Shown piece after piece: positions 53,889 to 62,260 of a stretch of DNA of 64,000 nt (the stretch's first letter is position 1; every line of letters starts with the position of its first letter). The translations under genes were made by a program, and so were the position numbers. This DNA is from Winogradskyella jejuensis. GTDB taxonomy: Bacteria > Bacteroidota > Bacteroidia > Flavobacteriales > Flavobacteriaceae. Where the stretch lies: assembly GCF_900129745.1 (NCBI RefSeq), contig NZ_FQWS01000001.1, positions 1,240,001-1,304,000 on the forward strand, written 5' to 3'. The notes under the pieces are model-generated. The model worked only from the letters and a program-made list of their open reading frames with translations, did no database searches and was not told the DNA's origin.

Positions 53889-55139
53889 ATGAAAGTTTTC
53901 AAATTTGGTGGTGCTTCTGTAAAAGATGCTGAAGGTGTAAAAAATGTAGCTACCGTACTTCAAAAAGTAGGTTACGATAATACACTTATTGTCGTCTCTG
54001 CAATGGGAAAAACAACCAATGCCATGGAGTTGGTTATTAAAAATTACTTTGAAAATAAAGCAGAGCTCCAAAGTGCATTACAAGAGGTCAAAAAATTTCA
54101 TAACGAAATACTGCTCGACCTTTTTGGTAATGAAAGGCACCAAATTTTTGAAGAAGTAAAATCACTTTTTACTGAATTAAGCAATTTCTTCAAAATAAAT
54201 AAATCTCCAGATTACAATTTTGTCTATGACCAAGTTATAGGTTATGGTGAGTTACTGTCAACGACAATAATTAGTTTCTATCTCAGTGAAATAGGTATAC
54301 AAAATCATTGGTTAGATGTGCGAAGTTGTATTAAAACAGATAGTTATTACCGCCGTGCTAATGTAGATTGGGAAGTTACCCAAGGACTAATAAATAAGAA
54401 TTTTAATAAAGACATATTAAATATCACTCAAGGGTTTTTAGGTAGTGATGCCAATAACTTTACAACATCCTTAGGTAGAGAAGGAAGTGATTACACTGCA
54501 GCTATTTTTGCCTACTGTCTTAACGCTACAGGTGTTACCATTTGGAAAGATGTGCCGGGTGTTTTAAATGCAGACCCACGTTATTTTGAAAATGCTACGC
54601 TACTCCATCAGATTTCGTATAGAGAAGCCATTGAGTTGGCATTCTACGGAGCCTCGGTAATTCACCCCAAAACGCTTCAGCCGCTACAGCGCAAAGAGAT
54701 TCCGTTGTATGTAAAATCGTTTTTAAATCCAGAAGCAGAAGGTACAAGCGTAAGTAAGGGCAAAACTCTGGAGCCGGAGATTCCTTGTTTTATAGTCAAA
54801 AAGAATCAGGTGCTTATTTCGTTATCATCACTTGACTTTTCGTATATCGTTGAAGAAAATATTAGTGAAATTTTCAGTTTACTTCATTATTATAAGATGA
54901 AGGTAGATGTTATACAAAATTCAGCTATTAGCTTTTCGGTGTGTTTAGAGAACACCTATAATAATTTAGACAAATTATTACAGCATCTCAAAGCAAAATT
55001 TAAGGTGAGATATAACGAAAATGTAAGTTTGTATACAATAAGACATTTCACTGAAAACGCTATTAAAGCCTTAGAAAAAGATAAAACCGTTTTACTAAAA
55101 CAGTTAACACAACAAACCGTACAAATAGTTACTAAATAA
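53889..55139 (+). CDS. lysC: Aspartate kinase (monofunctional)
   Basis: The 416-residue kinase phosphorylates aspartate, the first step to lysine, threonine and methionine. Motifs are KFGGASVKDA at the N-terminus, TQGFLGSDANNFTTSLGREG and SDYTAA (substrate and nucleotide sites), and SVIHPKTLQPL. A C-terminal ACT-like regulatory region (~300-395) follows. There is no homoserine dehydrogenase domain. It starts right after the GNAT gene and precedes the OlsF-type acyltransferase by 20 bases. Confidence 0.9.
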   Translation: MKVFKFGGASVKDAEGVKNVATVLQKVGYDNTLIVVSAMGKTTNAMELVIKNYFENKAELQSALQEVKKFHNEILLDLFGNERHQIFEEVKSLFTELSNFFKINKSPDYNFVYDQVIGYGELLSTTIISFYLSEIGIQNHWLDVRSCIKTDSYYRRANVDWEVTQGLINKNFNKDILNITQGFLGSDANNFTTSLGREGSDYTAAIFAYCLNATGVTIWKDVPGVLNADPRYFENATLLHQISYREAIELAFYGASVIHPKTLQPLQRKEIPLYVKSFLNPEAEGTSVSKGKTLEPEIPCFIVKKNQVLISLSSLDFSYIVEENISEIFSLLHYYKMKVDVIQNSAISFSVCLENTYNNLDKLLQHLKAKFKVRYNENVSLYTIRHFTENAIKALEKDKTVLLKQLTQQTVQIVTK

Positions 55140-55159
55140 ATAATATTACATTTGTTTAT

Positions 55160-56989
55160 ATGAGCAAATCATCAAATACAGGATTGGTTTCCGCAAAAGA
55201 AGTCGCAAAAGCCATAAACGCAGACAAGTATGGTTTTTTGGGCACATTTGCAGGATGGATTTTGATGAAAGTTTTAAAGATATCTTCGTTAAACAGAGTC
55301 TATAATCGTAATAAGCATTTAAATGATTTGGAGTTTTTAGAAGGATTGTTAGATGATTTTCAAATTAAATTTGAAATCCCAGAAGAAGATCTAAAACGGT
55401 TACCAAAAGAAGGTCCATATATTACGGTGTCTAATCATCCGCTGGGTGGAATTGATGGTATTTTGCTACTAAAGCTAATGATTGAGCAAAGAAGCGATTT
55501 TAAGATTATCGCAAACTTTTTATTACATAGAATAGAGCCACTAAAACCATACATTATGCCTGTAAATCCTTTTGAAGACCGAAAGGATGCAGCAAGCAGC
55601 ATAACAGGATTTAAAAATGCCATTTTGCATCTAAGAGAAGGACATCCTCTAGGTGTTTTTCCTGCTGGTGAAGTATCAACATATCGCGACGGCAAACTCG
55701 TTGTAGATAAACCTTGGGAAGATGCTGCCATGAAATTGATTCAAAAAGCAGAAGTACCAGTAGTTCCTATTTATTTCCATGCGAAAAATAGTAGATTGTT
55801 TTACAGACTTTCTAAAATAAGCGATACGCTTAGAACCGCTAAATTACCATCGGAATTATTGACGCAAAAGCGACGTGTTATAAAGGTAAGAGTCGGAAAA
55901 TCAATTTCTGTAAAAGACCAAAAAGAGCATGAAAGCTTAAAGGATTTTTCAGACTTTTTAAGACAGAAAACGTACATGCTATCTCGTGCTTTTGAAGACA
56001 AACCAAAGATTTTAGACAACATCCAATCGACTTTAAAAGTTCCAAAACCCGCAAAGCGAATTGTTACTCCTGTAGATTCTCAACTAATGATAGAAGAAGT
56101 TGAGCGTCTTAATGAAAAAGATTGCAGATTACTGAAGAGCAAGAACTACGAAGTCTACCTAGCCACTGCTGATGAAATGCCAAATATTCTCCGTGAGTTA
56201 GGACGATTGCGAGAGATTACTTTTAGAGAAGTTGGTGAAGGTACTAATGAGTCTATAGATTTAGATAATTTTGATAAGTATTACCACCACATGTTCTTAT
56301 GGGATAGTGATGCAAAGCTGATTGCAGGCGCCTATAGAATGGGTTTAGGTTCTAAGATTTTTGAGCGTTATGGTATTGATGGTTTTTATCTTCAGGATTT
56401 GTTCCGTTTTGAGCCCGAACTTTATAAAATGATGAGCCAATCTATTGAAATGGGTCGTGCATTTATCATTAAAGAATACCAACAAAAACCAATGCCTCTC
56501 TTCTTACTTTGGAAAGGGATTGTACACACCACATTGCGCTATCCAGAGCATAAATATTTAATTGGTGGCGTAAGTATTAGTAATCAGTTTTCTAACTTTT
56601 CTAAAAGTTTGATGATTGAGTTTATGAAATCGCATTATTACGACCCATATGTGGCGCAATATGTTCATCCTAAAAAAGAATTTAAGGTGAAGCTAAAGGA
56701 TGCAGATAAAGATTTTGTTTTTGATGCTACAGAGGCCGATTTAAACAAATTTGATAAAATTATTGATGAGGTAGAACCAGGAGCGTTACGTCTACCTGTT
56801 TTACTTAAAAAATACATTAAGCAAAATGCAAAATTAGTAGCTTTTAACGTTGACCCATTGTTTAATAATGCGGTAGATGGCTTAATGTACATCAAAATTG
56901 CTGACTTACCAGAAAGTACCGTAAGACCTGTTATGGAAGAGTTTCAAGCGGAATTGGAACGTAAATTCATGGATAACAATGACAAGTAA
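55160..56989 (+). CDS. olsF: OlsF-type bifunctional acyltransferase (amino-acid-containing lipid synthase)
   Basis: In this 609-residue fusion, residues ~80-270 are a PlsC-like O-acyltransferase (SNHPLGGIDG, FPAGEVST, VVPIYFHAKN). Residues ~320-560 are a GNAT-like N-acyltransferase (ELGRLREITFREVGEGTN, AYRMGLGSKIF, SIEMGRAFIIKEYQQKPMPL). This order matches OlsF of Serratia and Flavobacterium johnsoniae, which makes ornithine lipids from ornithine by N-acylation (C-terminal part) then O-acylation (N-terminal part). The head-group amino acid here is not fixed by the sequence. It overlaps the next gene by 11 bases. Confidence 0.88.
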   Translation: MSKSSNTGLVSAKEVAKAINADKYGFLGTFAGWILMKVLKISSLNRVYNRNKHLNDLEFLEGLLDDFQIKFEIPEEDLKRLPKEGPYITVSNHPLGGIDGILLLKLMIEQRSDFKIIANFLLHRIEPLKPYIMPVNPFEDRKDAASSITGFKNAILHLREGHPLGVFPAGEVSTYRDGKLVVDKPWEDAAMKLIQKAEVPVVPIYFHAKNSRLFYRLSKISDTLRTAKLPSELLTQKRRVIKVRVGKSISVKDQKEHESLKDFSDFLRQKTYMLSRAFEDKPKILDNIQSTLKVPKPAKRIVTPVDSQLMIEEVERLNEKDCRLLKSKNYEVYLATADEMPNILRELGRLREITFREVGEGTNESIDLDNFDKYYHHMFLWDSDAKLIAGAYRMGLGSKIFERYGIDGFYLQDLFRFEPELYKMMSQSIEMGRAFIIKEYQQKPMPLFLLWKGIVHTTLRYPEHKYLIGGVSISNQFSNFSKSLMIEFMKSHYYDPYVAQYVHPKKEFKVKLKDADKDFVFDATEADLNKFDKIIDEVEPGALRLPVLLKKYIKQNAKLVAFNVDPLFNNAVDGLMYIKIADLPESTVRPVMEEFQAELERKFMDNNDK

Positions 56990-57995
56990 AATTGTATATA
57001 TTTTACTGTTCTTTTCTTGCCTAATTTCTCGTGCCCAAACCTTAAAAGGTAAAGTTGTTGATGCTTTTAGTAAAACTCCAATAGAAGTTGTTTCCGTATA
57101 TTTTAATAACACAACTATTGGAACAACAACAAATGAAAATGGTGAATTTTCTATTGATTATAACAACGCTGTACAATCGCCACTAATTATCTCATATCTA
57201 GGTTATGAGAAGGTTGTAATTTCAGATTTTAGAAATTATACCTATTTAGAAGTTGAATTAAAAGAACTTTCAAGCCAGTTAGATGAGGTGGTAATTAATG
57301 CAGATGATGGTTTAACTCGAAAGCAAAAGCTCAGTATTTTTAGAGAGAATTTTTTGGGCACCTCTAAATATGGGAAGTCCTGTAGAATTTTGAATGAGGA
57401 CGACCTTATTCTCAGATACGACAGAAAGGCAAAACAGTTGAGTGCAAGTGCTAAAGCGCCCCTAGAAATAGAGAACAACGCTTTAGATTATCATATTACT
57501 TATGATTTGATGGATTTTGAAGTCATCTTTAATTACATAGACCTTTTTAAGAATGATTTTAACGTCTATTCTACGTTTTATTCTGGTACATCACTATATA
57601 AAGACGAAAACAAGGAACAAAAAGAGCGTGTTTTAAAAAAACGAGATAAGGTGTTTAAAGGCTCAATCCAACATTTTATGCGTTCTCTATACCGAGGTGA
57701 TTTAAACGAAGAAAAGTACAAGATTTTTAAACGAGGTTTCGGAGTCAAGTATGCAGAACACATTTTTGTAAAGCCTGTTGATAATTCTAATTTCAAAGAA
57801 ATTAAGCTTTCGGGTCGCTTAACTTTGTTATATAGAGGTAAAGCGCAATCGGATATTATCCCAAAAGAAAAATCATTTTTTGTCGACAAGTACGGTAATT
57901 TTATACCCGTAAAAGCACTGTTTTTTAATGGAGCAATGGGTAATCAGCGTGTTGGTGATGCATTACCGCTAGATTATGGTTTGTCTGAGAAATGA
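56979..57995 (+). CDS. Exported CarboxypepD_reg-like protein
   Basis: The 338-residue protein has a signal peptide (MTSKIVYILLFFSCLISRA) and one CarboxypepD_reg-like beta-sandwich (~20-105; LKGKVVDAFSKTPIEVVSVY, TTTNENGEFSI). About 230 residues follow without an assigned domain (GTSKYGKSCRILNEDDLILRY). There is no TonB barrel, so it is not a receptor. It overlaps olsF by 11 bases and ends the operon, which suggests an envelope role linked to the aminolipid; this is inference. Confidence 0.8.
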   Translation: MTSKIVYILLFFSCLISRAQTLKGKVVDAFSKTPIEVVSVYFNNTTIGTTTNENGEFSIDYNNAVQSPLIISYLGYEKVVISDFRNYTYLEVELKELSSQLDEVVINADDGLTRKQKLSIFRENFLGTSKYGKSCRILNEDDLILRYDRKAKQLSASAKAPLEIENNALDYHITYDLMDFEVIFNYIDLFKNDFNVYSTFYSGTSLYKDENKEQKERVLKKRDKVFKGSIQHFMRSLYRGDLNEEKYKIFKRGFGVKYAEHIFVKPVDNSNFKEIKLSGRLTLLYRGKAQSDIIPKEKSFFVDKYGNFIPVKALFFNGAMGNQRVGDALPLDYGLSEK

Positions 57996-57996
57996 A

Positions 57997-58025
57997 AAAG
58001 CCCAAGACACTAATCTTGAGCTTTA
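57997..58025. terminator. Hairpin between convergent operons
   Basis: AAAGC-c-CAAGA (57997-58007) pairs with TCTTG-a-GCTTT (58014-58024) with one mismatch. On the minus strand TTTTT follows, so it mainly ends the gene at 58047-58523. Confidence 0.55.
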
Positions 58026-58046
58026 CATATTTTATTTCAATAGATT

Positions 58047-58523
58047 TTACAATCCTTTAAACCATTCTTGAAATTGGTTTCCTAGTAGAAAAGTTGTTTT
58101 CTTTTCACCACTTAATGAACCAATTAAACTCATTATCCAAGCTACAAATAACACCACTGCCAAAATCCATCCTACAACTGGTATCCAAGTTAAGAATGCT
58201 AATAAAAACAAACCAAGAGTTTGTCTAAGATAAAATGCTCCTAATTCAGATTTATTACCAGAGTGCATAATAAATGAAATTATCCAACCTATGATGGTTA
58301 TATGTGCAATTATTGCAATATTTTTACCATCGCTAAGAACTTCTTTAGCTTCATCAGCAAATTCTGAGGCTTTCTCTTTAGCTTCTTTCCCTAGTTCTTT
58401 AGCATCATCTGCCAATTCACTCGCTTTTTGACTTATTTTTTCTCCTGCTTTTTTTGCGCCTTCTTTAACGTCGCCTATCATATCATCAAGGTCATCACTT
58501 AAATTTTTATTGTCTTCAGACAT
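58047..58523 (-). CDS. DUF4870-like membrane protein with LEA/YtxH-type N-terminus
   Basis: The protein has 158 residues. The first ~70 residues are an amphipathic Lys/Glu/Ala helix with a repeating KEGAKKAGEKISQKASELAD pattern like LEA or YtxH stress proteins. Then three to four hydrophobic helices follow (~72-150; IAHITIIGWIISFIMHSG, YLRQTLGLFLLAFLTWIPVV) with the DUF4870/Tic20-like pattern. The combination suggests a membrane-stress protein. It is the last gene of the minus-strand block that begins with luxR-type genes. Confidence 0.75.
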   Translation of the reverse strand: MSEDNKNLSDDLDDMIGDVKEGAKKAGEKISQKASELADDAKELGKEAKEKASEFADEAKEVLSDGKNIAIIAHITIIGWIISFIMHSGNKSELGAFYLRQTLGLFLLAFLTWIPVVGWILAVVLFVAWIMSLIGSLSGEKKTTFLLGNQFQEWFKGL

Positions 58524-58585
58524 AACTTTTTAGTTTTAGGTTAATACTAGTTAGCTCTTAAAATTACTAAAAAAACAATTCAAAA

Positions 58586-58972
58586 TTATTTAAATGCAGC
58601 ATCAATAGGCTCCCATAATTCAATCTTATTGTTTTCATTATCAAGTATCCAAGCAAACTTTCCGTATTCATATGTCTGCATATCACCAACAATTGTTACA
58701 CCTTCTTCTCTTAAAGTTTTTATAAGAGCCTCCAAATCTTCAACACGATAGTTGAACATAAAGTCTTTTTTTGAGGGCTCAAAATAGGTGGTGTCATCTT
58801 TAAAAGGACTCCATTGTGTTGTAGCATCATTACCTTGTTTGTCTTTCCACCAAAAGGTACAGCCATAATCGTCTGTGTTAAAACCTAAGTGTTTTTTATA
58901 CCAGTCTTTGGAGGCTTTTGGGTCTTTAGACTTAAAGAATAATCCGCCAATGCCTGTAACGCGCTTTTTCAT
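58586..58972 (-). CDS. VOC-superfamily (glyoxalase/bleomycin-resistance-like) protein
   Basis: The 128-residue VOC fold has GIGGLFFKSKDPKASKDWYKKHLG at the N-terminus, FMFNYRVEDLEALIKTL, and the final metal-site-like GKFAWILDNENNKIELWEP with Glu in IELW. The metal ligands may be incomplete, so catalysis is not proved. It overlaps the DUF1801 gene upstream by 4 bases (ATGA), which indicates translational coupling. Confidence 0.85.
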   Translation of the reverse strand: MKKRVTGIGGLFFKSKDPKASKDWYKKHLGFNTDDYGCTFWWKDKQGNDATTQWSPFKDDTTYFEPSKKDFMFNYRVEDLEALIKTLREEGVTIVGDMQTYEYGKFAWILDNENNKIELWEPIDAAFK

Positions 58973-59379
58973 GAGTGTTTTTGTTTTGTAGTTGTTATAG
59001 ATTTTGAAACAAGGGTTTTCAATACATCAACATCGATATCTGATAAGCGATTAATGTACAAACACGATTTTCCTGTTTTGTGTTTTCCCAGTTTTTCTAA
59101 TAATTCGGGGTTGTTTTCAAAACCTGCAATAATGTAAAGTGATATATCTTTTTTTCGAGGAGAAAATCCTGTTAAAAACCAAGTGCCTTCCGTAGTTTTG
59201 TTTTTGTAATTATAGCTACCAAAACCAATCATTTGTTTACCCCAAAGCTTAGCAGGTTCACCAGAAACGTCAGACATAATAGCCATGATATCTAATAAGT
59301 CTTGATAGCGTTCTTCGTTTTTAAATTCACTTAAAAATGACCGGACATCAGCATTATTTTCTTGAATTTTCTGCACCAT
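58969..59379 (-). CDS. DUF1801 family protein (second copy)
   Basis: The 136-residue DUF1801 protein has the typical blocks VSGEPAKLWGKQMIGFGSYNY and GKHKTGKSCLYI. It lies between two other small genes of the same cluster, with 7 bases to the next DUF1801 gene and a 4-base overlap with the VOC gene. Its function is unknown. It is not closely similar to the DUF1801 proteins at 25144 and 59387. Confidence 0.85.
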   Translation of the reverse strand: MVQKIQENNADVRSFLSEFKNEERYQDLLDIMAIMSDVSGEPAKLWGKQMIGFGSYNYKNKTTEGTWFLTGFSPRKKDISLYIIAGFENNPELLEKLGKHKTGKSCLYINRLSDIDVDVLKTLVSKSITTTKQKHS

Positions 59380-59386
59380 TTTGCTA

Positions 59387-59842
59387 TTACTTTTTTATTG
59401 CAGCTTCATAGATGTCTATCCATTCTTCAACCGTCATTTTTCCTAACAATTCTTTAATTAAATCGTATGGAATATCCTCAACTTTTTTAAAACGCACACA
59501 GCTTTTACCCATGTCTAGTTTATTCTTAGCATGTTTTGGGTATTCTGCGACAAACCAATCGTATAATTCTTTTTTTGCATAAAGCCCAGAGTGGTATAAT
59601 GCAATAAAATTTTTTTGAGAAGCCACATTTATAAACGGTAAAGGCGGAAAAGGTTTACAATGATAGCCAGCTGGATAAATTGACTTTGGGACAAAATAAG
59701 CTAGCATACCGTAGCCTATACCAGCTTCTAAACCTTCTGGCATATTGTCTTTAATAAGGTTATGCAGTTTTGTAACTGCAGCTTTTCGGTCGTCAGGAAG
59801 CTGACTGATATAGTCTTCTGGTGAGTCTGCTTTGTATTGCAT
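59387..59842 (-). CDS. DUF1801 family protein (third copy)
   Basis: In this 151-residue protein, LPDDRKAAVTKLHNLIKDNMPEGLE, GYGMLAYFVP and ALYHSGLY match DUF1801 well, as do the GKSCVRFKKVEDIP block and the helical end. There is no signal peptide. It is 17 bases from the DUF4199 gene and 7 bases from the second DUF1801 gene, in one tight operon. Confidence 0.88.
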   Translation of the reverse strand: MQYKADSPEDYISQLPDDRKAAVTKLHNLIKDNMPEGLEAGIGYGMLAYFVPKSIYPAGYHCKPFPPLPFINVASQKNFIALYHSGLYAKKELYDWFVAEYPKHAKNKLDMGKSCVRFKKVEDIPYDLIKELLGKMTVEEWIDIYEAAIKK

Positions 59843-59859
59843 GATGCTTGATTTAGTTG

Positions 59860-60321
59860 TTATTTACGTTGGAGGATGAGTCCAGATACTAAAGATATAA
59901 TAAAGCCAATAATAGTAACCAAAACCAACATAAAAACTGCAGCTGTAGCACTTGTCATTTCCATTATCTCATCTGCTTTATCTTGGTCTCTCATCATTTG
60001 CTCATAATTACTAAAAAAATCAGGATCTATAAATTTTGTATAAGCATAATCTGCAATAGCTATTCCTAAGCCCACCATCAAAGAAATTAGGATTCCCATA
60101 GCTAATGCTTTTCCTAGAGATAATGCACCATTATTTATTTTATCTCTATAGTGTTTTAGTCCAAAAAAAATAAAAGAAAGCGATAGAAAAATAGAGATAT
60201 AACCTAGTATTTCATTAGTAGAGTAATCAAGGTTATTTATACCTAAGGTAAGGTGTAAAGTGAAAATAACGAATCCGGTGATGAGTCCATAAGAGCCAAA
60301 CTTCAATACAGTATTTTTCAT
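59860..60321 (-). CDS. DUF4199 membrane protein
   Basis: The 153-residue protein has four hydrophobic helices (~10-28, ~42-55, ~70-90 and ~128-148) and the DUF4199 pattern HYRDKINNGALSLGKALAMG. The family is common in Bacteroidota and of unknown role. It is probably the first gene of the 58-60 kb small-protein operon; a possible -7 box and a two-half-site inverted repeat lie directly upstream. Confidence 0.85.
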   Translation of the reverse strand: MKNTVLKFGSYGLITGFVIFTLHLTLGINNLDYSTNEILGYISIFLSLSFIFFGLKHYRDKINNGALSLGKALAMGILISLMVGLGIAIADYAYTKFIDPDFFSNYEQMMRDQDKADEIMEMTSATAAVFMLVLVTIIGFIISLVSGLILQRK

Positions 60322-60348
60322 AATAATTGATTTAAAGATTTAATATGT

Positions 60349-60356
60349 CAAAAGTA
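60349..60356 (-). promoter_or_regulatory. Putative -7 box of the DUF4199 operon
   Basis: On the minus strand TACTTTTG, an exact TAnnTTTG match, lies 28 bases before the DUF4199 ATG. No good -33 TTTG is at the usual distance, which would fit activator-dependent transcription. Confidence 0.45.
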
Positions 60357-60382
60357 AATTTGTTCAGAGATTTTTAGCTCAT

Positions 60383-60412
60383 ACTAAAGTACCAAAGTTC
60401 TTATACTTTAGT
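60383..60412. promoter_or_regulatory. Candidate operator: inverted 9-bp half-sites 21 bp apart
   Basis: ACTAAAGTA (60383-60391) and TACTTTAGT (60404-60412) are perfect inverted copies, whose starts are 21 bp (two helix turns) apart; a partial third copy CCAAAGTT lies between. It lies downstream of the LuxR-type gene and just upstream of the DUF4199 promoter. It may also act as the end hairpin of the LuxR-type gene. Confidence 0.45.
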
Positions 60413-60428
60413 CTAAAACTACCTTAAA

Positions 60429-60839
60429 TCAAAGAATTTCGAAAGATTTTGCCTTTGTAATAGCTTGAGTACGACGCTTGGCATCTAATTTCACCAAAAG
60501 ACTTGATACGTGAGTTTTAATAGTACTTTCTGATAAAAATAATTGCTCTGCAATTTCTTTATTAGATAAACCTTCAGCTATTTTTTGAAGCACCTCATAT
60601 TCACGATTGCTAATATCTAGTTCTTTTATTTTTTCCTCATTTATATTAACAACAGTTGTATCCGTTTTAGATAAACTTTTTTTATTAATGTAGATACCAA
60701 CAAAGAAAAACACAATAGCAATTGCGGCAACAATCAATTCAACCTTTAAATCACCAGAAATAATGGCATACTTACTAAATTGAAATAAGAGAAGCAATGC
60801 AAGAATGAGCATTCCAAAAACAAGAATGGTTTTCTTCAT
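60429..60839 (-). CDS. Membrane-tethered LuxR-type transcription regulator
   Basis: The 136-residue protein has two predicted membrane helices (~4-26 and ~33-52), a short linker, and a LuxR-type HTH at ~75-132 (ISNREYEVLQKIAEGLSNKEI-like start, AEQLFLSESTIKTHVSSLL core). There is no receiver domain, so this is not a normal response regulator; it would bind DNA from the membrane. Upstream is the 2-hydroxyacid dehydrogenase gene (9 bases away), downstream an inverted repeat and the DUF4199-DUF1801 genes, which are its likely targets. Confidence 0.85.
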   Translation of the reverse strand: MKKTILVFGMLILALLLLFQFSKYAIISGDLKVELIVAAIAIVFFFVGIYINKKSLSKTDTTVVNINEEKIKELDISNREYEVLQKIAEGLSNKEIAEQLFLSESTIKTHVSSLLVKLDAKRRTQAITKAKSFEIL

Positions 60840-60848
60840 TCTCTAAAA

Positions 60849-61787
60849 TTAGCAAAATTTTGCTTTTATTTTATCTATAATAGTTTGTGCTAATTTTTCT
60901 TTGCTTTCTTTAGTCCAACCTGCAACATGTGGACTTAAAATCACATTTTCTGCCTGAATTAAATATTCAAATGCTTCTGGCATTTGTTCTGAGGTAAATA
61001 GATTTTCAAAAGAAGATTTTTCATATTCCAATACATCTAAACCTGCGCCTTGAATTTTTCCTGACTTTAAAGCTTCAACCAAGTCTGCAGTCACCACACT
61101 TTTACCACGAGCTGTATTAATAAGCCAAAAAGATTTTTTAAAGTCATTGATAAATGCTGAATCAACCATGTTGATTGTTAAAGGTGTTTGTGGCGTATGC
61201 AGACTCAAAACATCTGCTCTGTCTTGCAATTCTTCTAGTGAAACTTGTTTGCAGTTGGCATCACCAACATTTGGCTTAATATCATAGCACAAGACGTTAG
61301 CATCAAAGCCAAGAAGTTTTTTTGCAAAGGCTTTACCCATATTACCGTAGCCAATTAAGCCTACTGTTTTGCCATCGAGCTCAATACCTCGATTGGCTTC
61401 TCTAAGCCATTTACCTTGTCTAACTTCGTTGTCAGCTTTATTAAGTTTATTAAATAGGGAAAGTAACATTGCCAGTGAATGCTCACCTACAGCATTACGA
61501 TTACCTTCTGGGGCGTTAAAGAGCGAAATGCCTTTACTTTCCGCATACTCACAATTGATATTTTCTAATCCTGCTCCAACACGACCAATGAATTTTAAGT
61601 TTTTAGCAGCATCTAAAAATTGTTGGTCTATGCTAAAGCGACTACGAATAATAATGCCGTCATAATCTGAAATTTTGGCTTCAATTTCTGCTTTTGAAGA
61701 CGAATAATCTTCGTGATTAGTGAAGCCTAAATCGTTGAGTTGATTTATGAGGAGTTCGTGATTGCTGTCTATGTGTAATACTTTCAT
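60849..61787 (-). CDS. D-2-hydroxyacid dehydrogenase (SerA/PGDH-like)
   Basis: The protein is 312 residues from ATG at 61787; MTIM at 61796 is in frame but lies in the REP-like repeat. The Rossmann motif is TVGLIGYGNMGKAFAKKL; the catalytic Arg is in INTARGKSVV, and the end has LSPHVAGWTKES with the catalytic His. There is no ACT domain. The family includes 3-phosphoglycerate dehydrogenase; the exact substrate is not settled. Its start lies at the edge of the palindromic repeat, so the repeat may affect its translation. Confidence 0.88.
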   Translation of the reverse strand: MKVLHIDSNHELLINQLNDLGFTNHEDYSSSKAEIEAKISDYDGIIIRSRFSIDQQFLDAAKNLKFIGRVGAGLENINCEYAESKGISLFNAPEGNRNAVGEHSLAMLLSLFNKLNKADNEVRQGKWLREANRGIELDGKTVGLIGYGNMGKAFAKKLLGFDANVLCYDIKPNVGDANCKQVSLEELQDRADVLSLHTPQTPLTINMVDSAFINDFKKSFWLINTARGKSVVTADLVEALKSGKIQGAGLDVLEYEKSSFENLFTSEQMPEAFEYLIQAENVILSPHVAGWTKESKEKLAQTIIDKIKAKFC

Positions 61788-61790
61788 AAT

Positions 61791-61862
61791 TGTCATTCTG
61801 AACTTGTTTCAGAATCTTTTTACTTAAAATTTATGAGATGCTGAAACAAGTTCAGCATGACA
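61791..61862. repeat. Paired REP-like palindromic element
   Basis: Two 27-base arms (61791-61817 and 61836-61862) are inverted copies that differ at only 2 positions, separated by 18 bases. Each arm is itself a palindrome (TTCTGAA/TTCAGAA and GCTGAA/TTCAGC). The two differences are compensatory: a T-A pair in one arm is a G-C pair in the other. It fills nearly the whole spacer between the cupin and dehydrogenase genes. Confidence 0.75.
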
Positions 61863-61867
61863 GAAAA

Positions 61868-62233
61868 TTATATCCAAGGATATTCGGTTTGTGTCATTTC
61901 GTCTTTGACATTTCCTGTATGGGCGGTTTCTAGTTTTTCGAATAATAAAAGATGTACTTCTTCACCATCTTTGGTTGATGGATTATGTTCTACGCCTTTT
62001 GGGACGACTATGAGTTCGCCTTCTTTTACAACTTCAGTACGGTCACGAAATTGCATATACAATGTGCCTTTTACAACCTGAAATAACTCGTCTTCATTCT
62101 CATGGCTATGCCAAACAAATTCGCCTTTAATCTTTGCTAAAATAACTTGCATATTATCTACCATGGCAATGCGATGTGGATGCCATTGTTTAGAAAAAAG
62201 AGCGTGCTTATCTTTAATGTTTATTGCTTTCAT
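61868..62233 (-). CDS. Cupin-domain protein
   Basis: The 121-residue protein is a single cupin beta-barrel: FVWHSHENEDELFQVVKGTL carries the first motif (two His and a Glu), and VVPKGVEHNPS the second (His). The metal-binding set is complete. Members have many roles (isomerase, dioxygenase, sensor); none can be picked here. It lies 27 bases after mgtE and probably shares its transcript. Confidence 0.85.
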   Translation of the reverse strand: MKAINIKDKHALFSKQWHPHRIAMVDNMQVILAKIKGEFVWHSHENEDELFQVVKGTLYMQFRDRTEVVKEGELIVVPKGVEHNPSTKDGEEVHLLLFEKLETAHTGNVKDEMTQTEYPWI

Positions 62234-62260
62234 ATTATAAAGTTACAAAAGCCAAGAGAA

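Noticed and set aside
55147..55154. TACATTTG, an exact -7 match, just before olsF.
   Set aside because: It ends six bases before the ATG, so transcription would start at or after the start codon; the gene is also in an operon.
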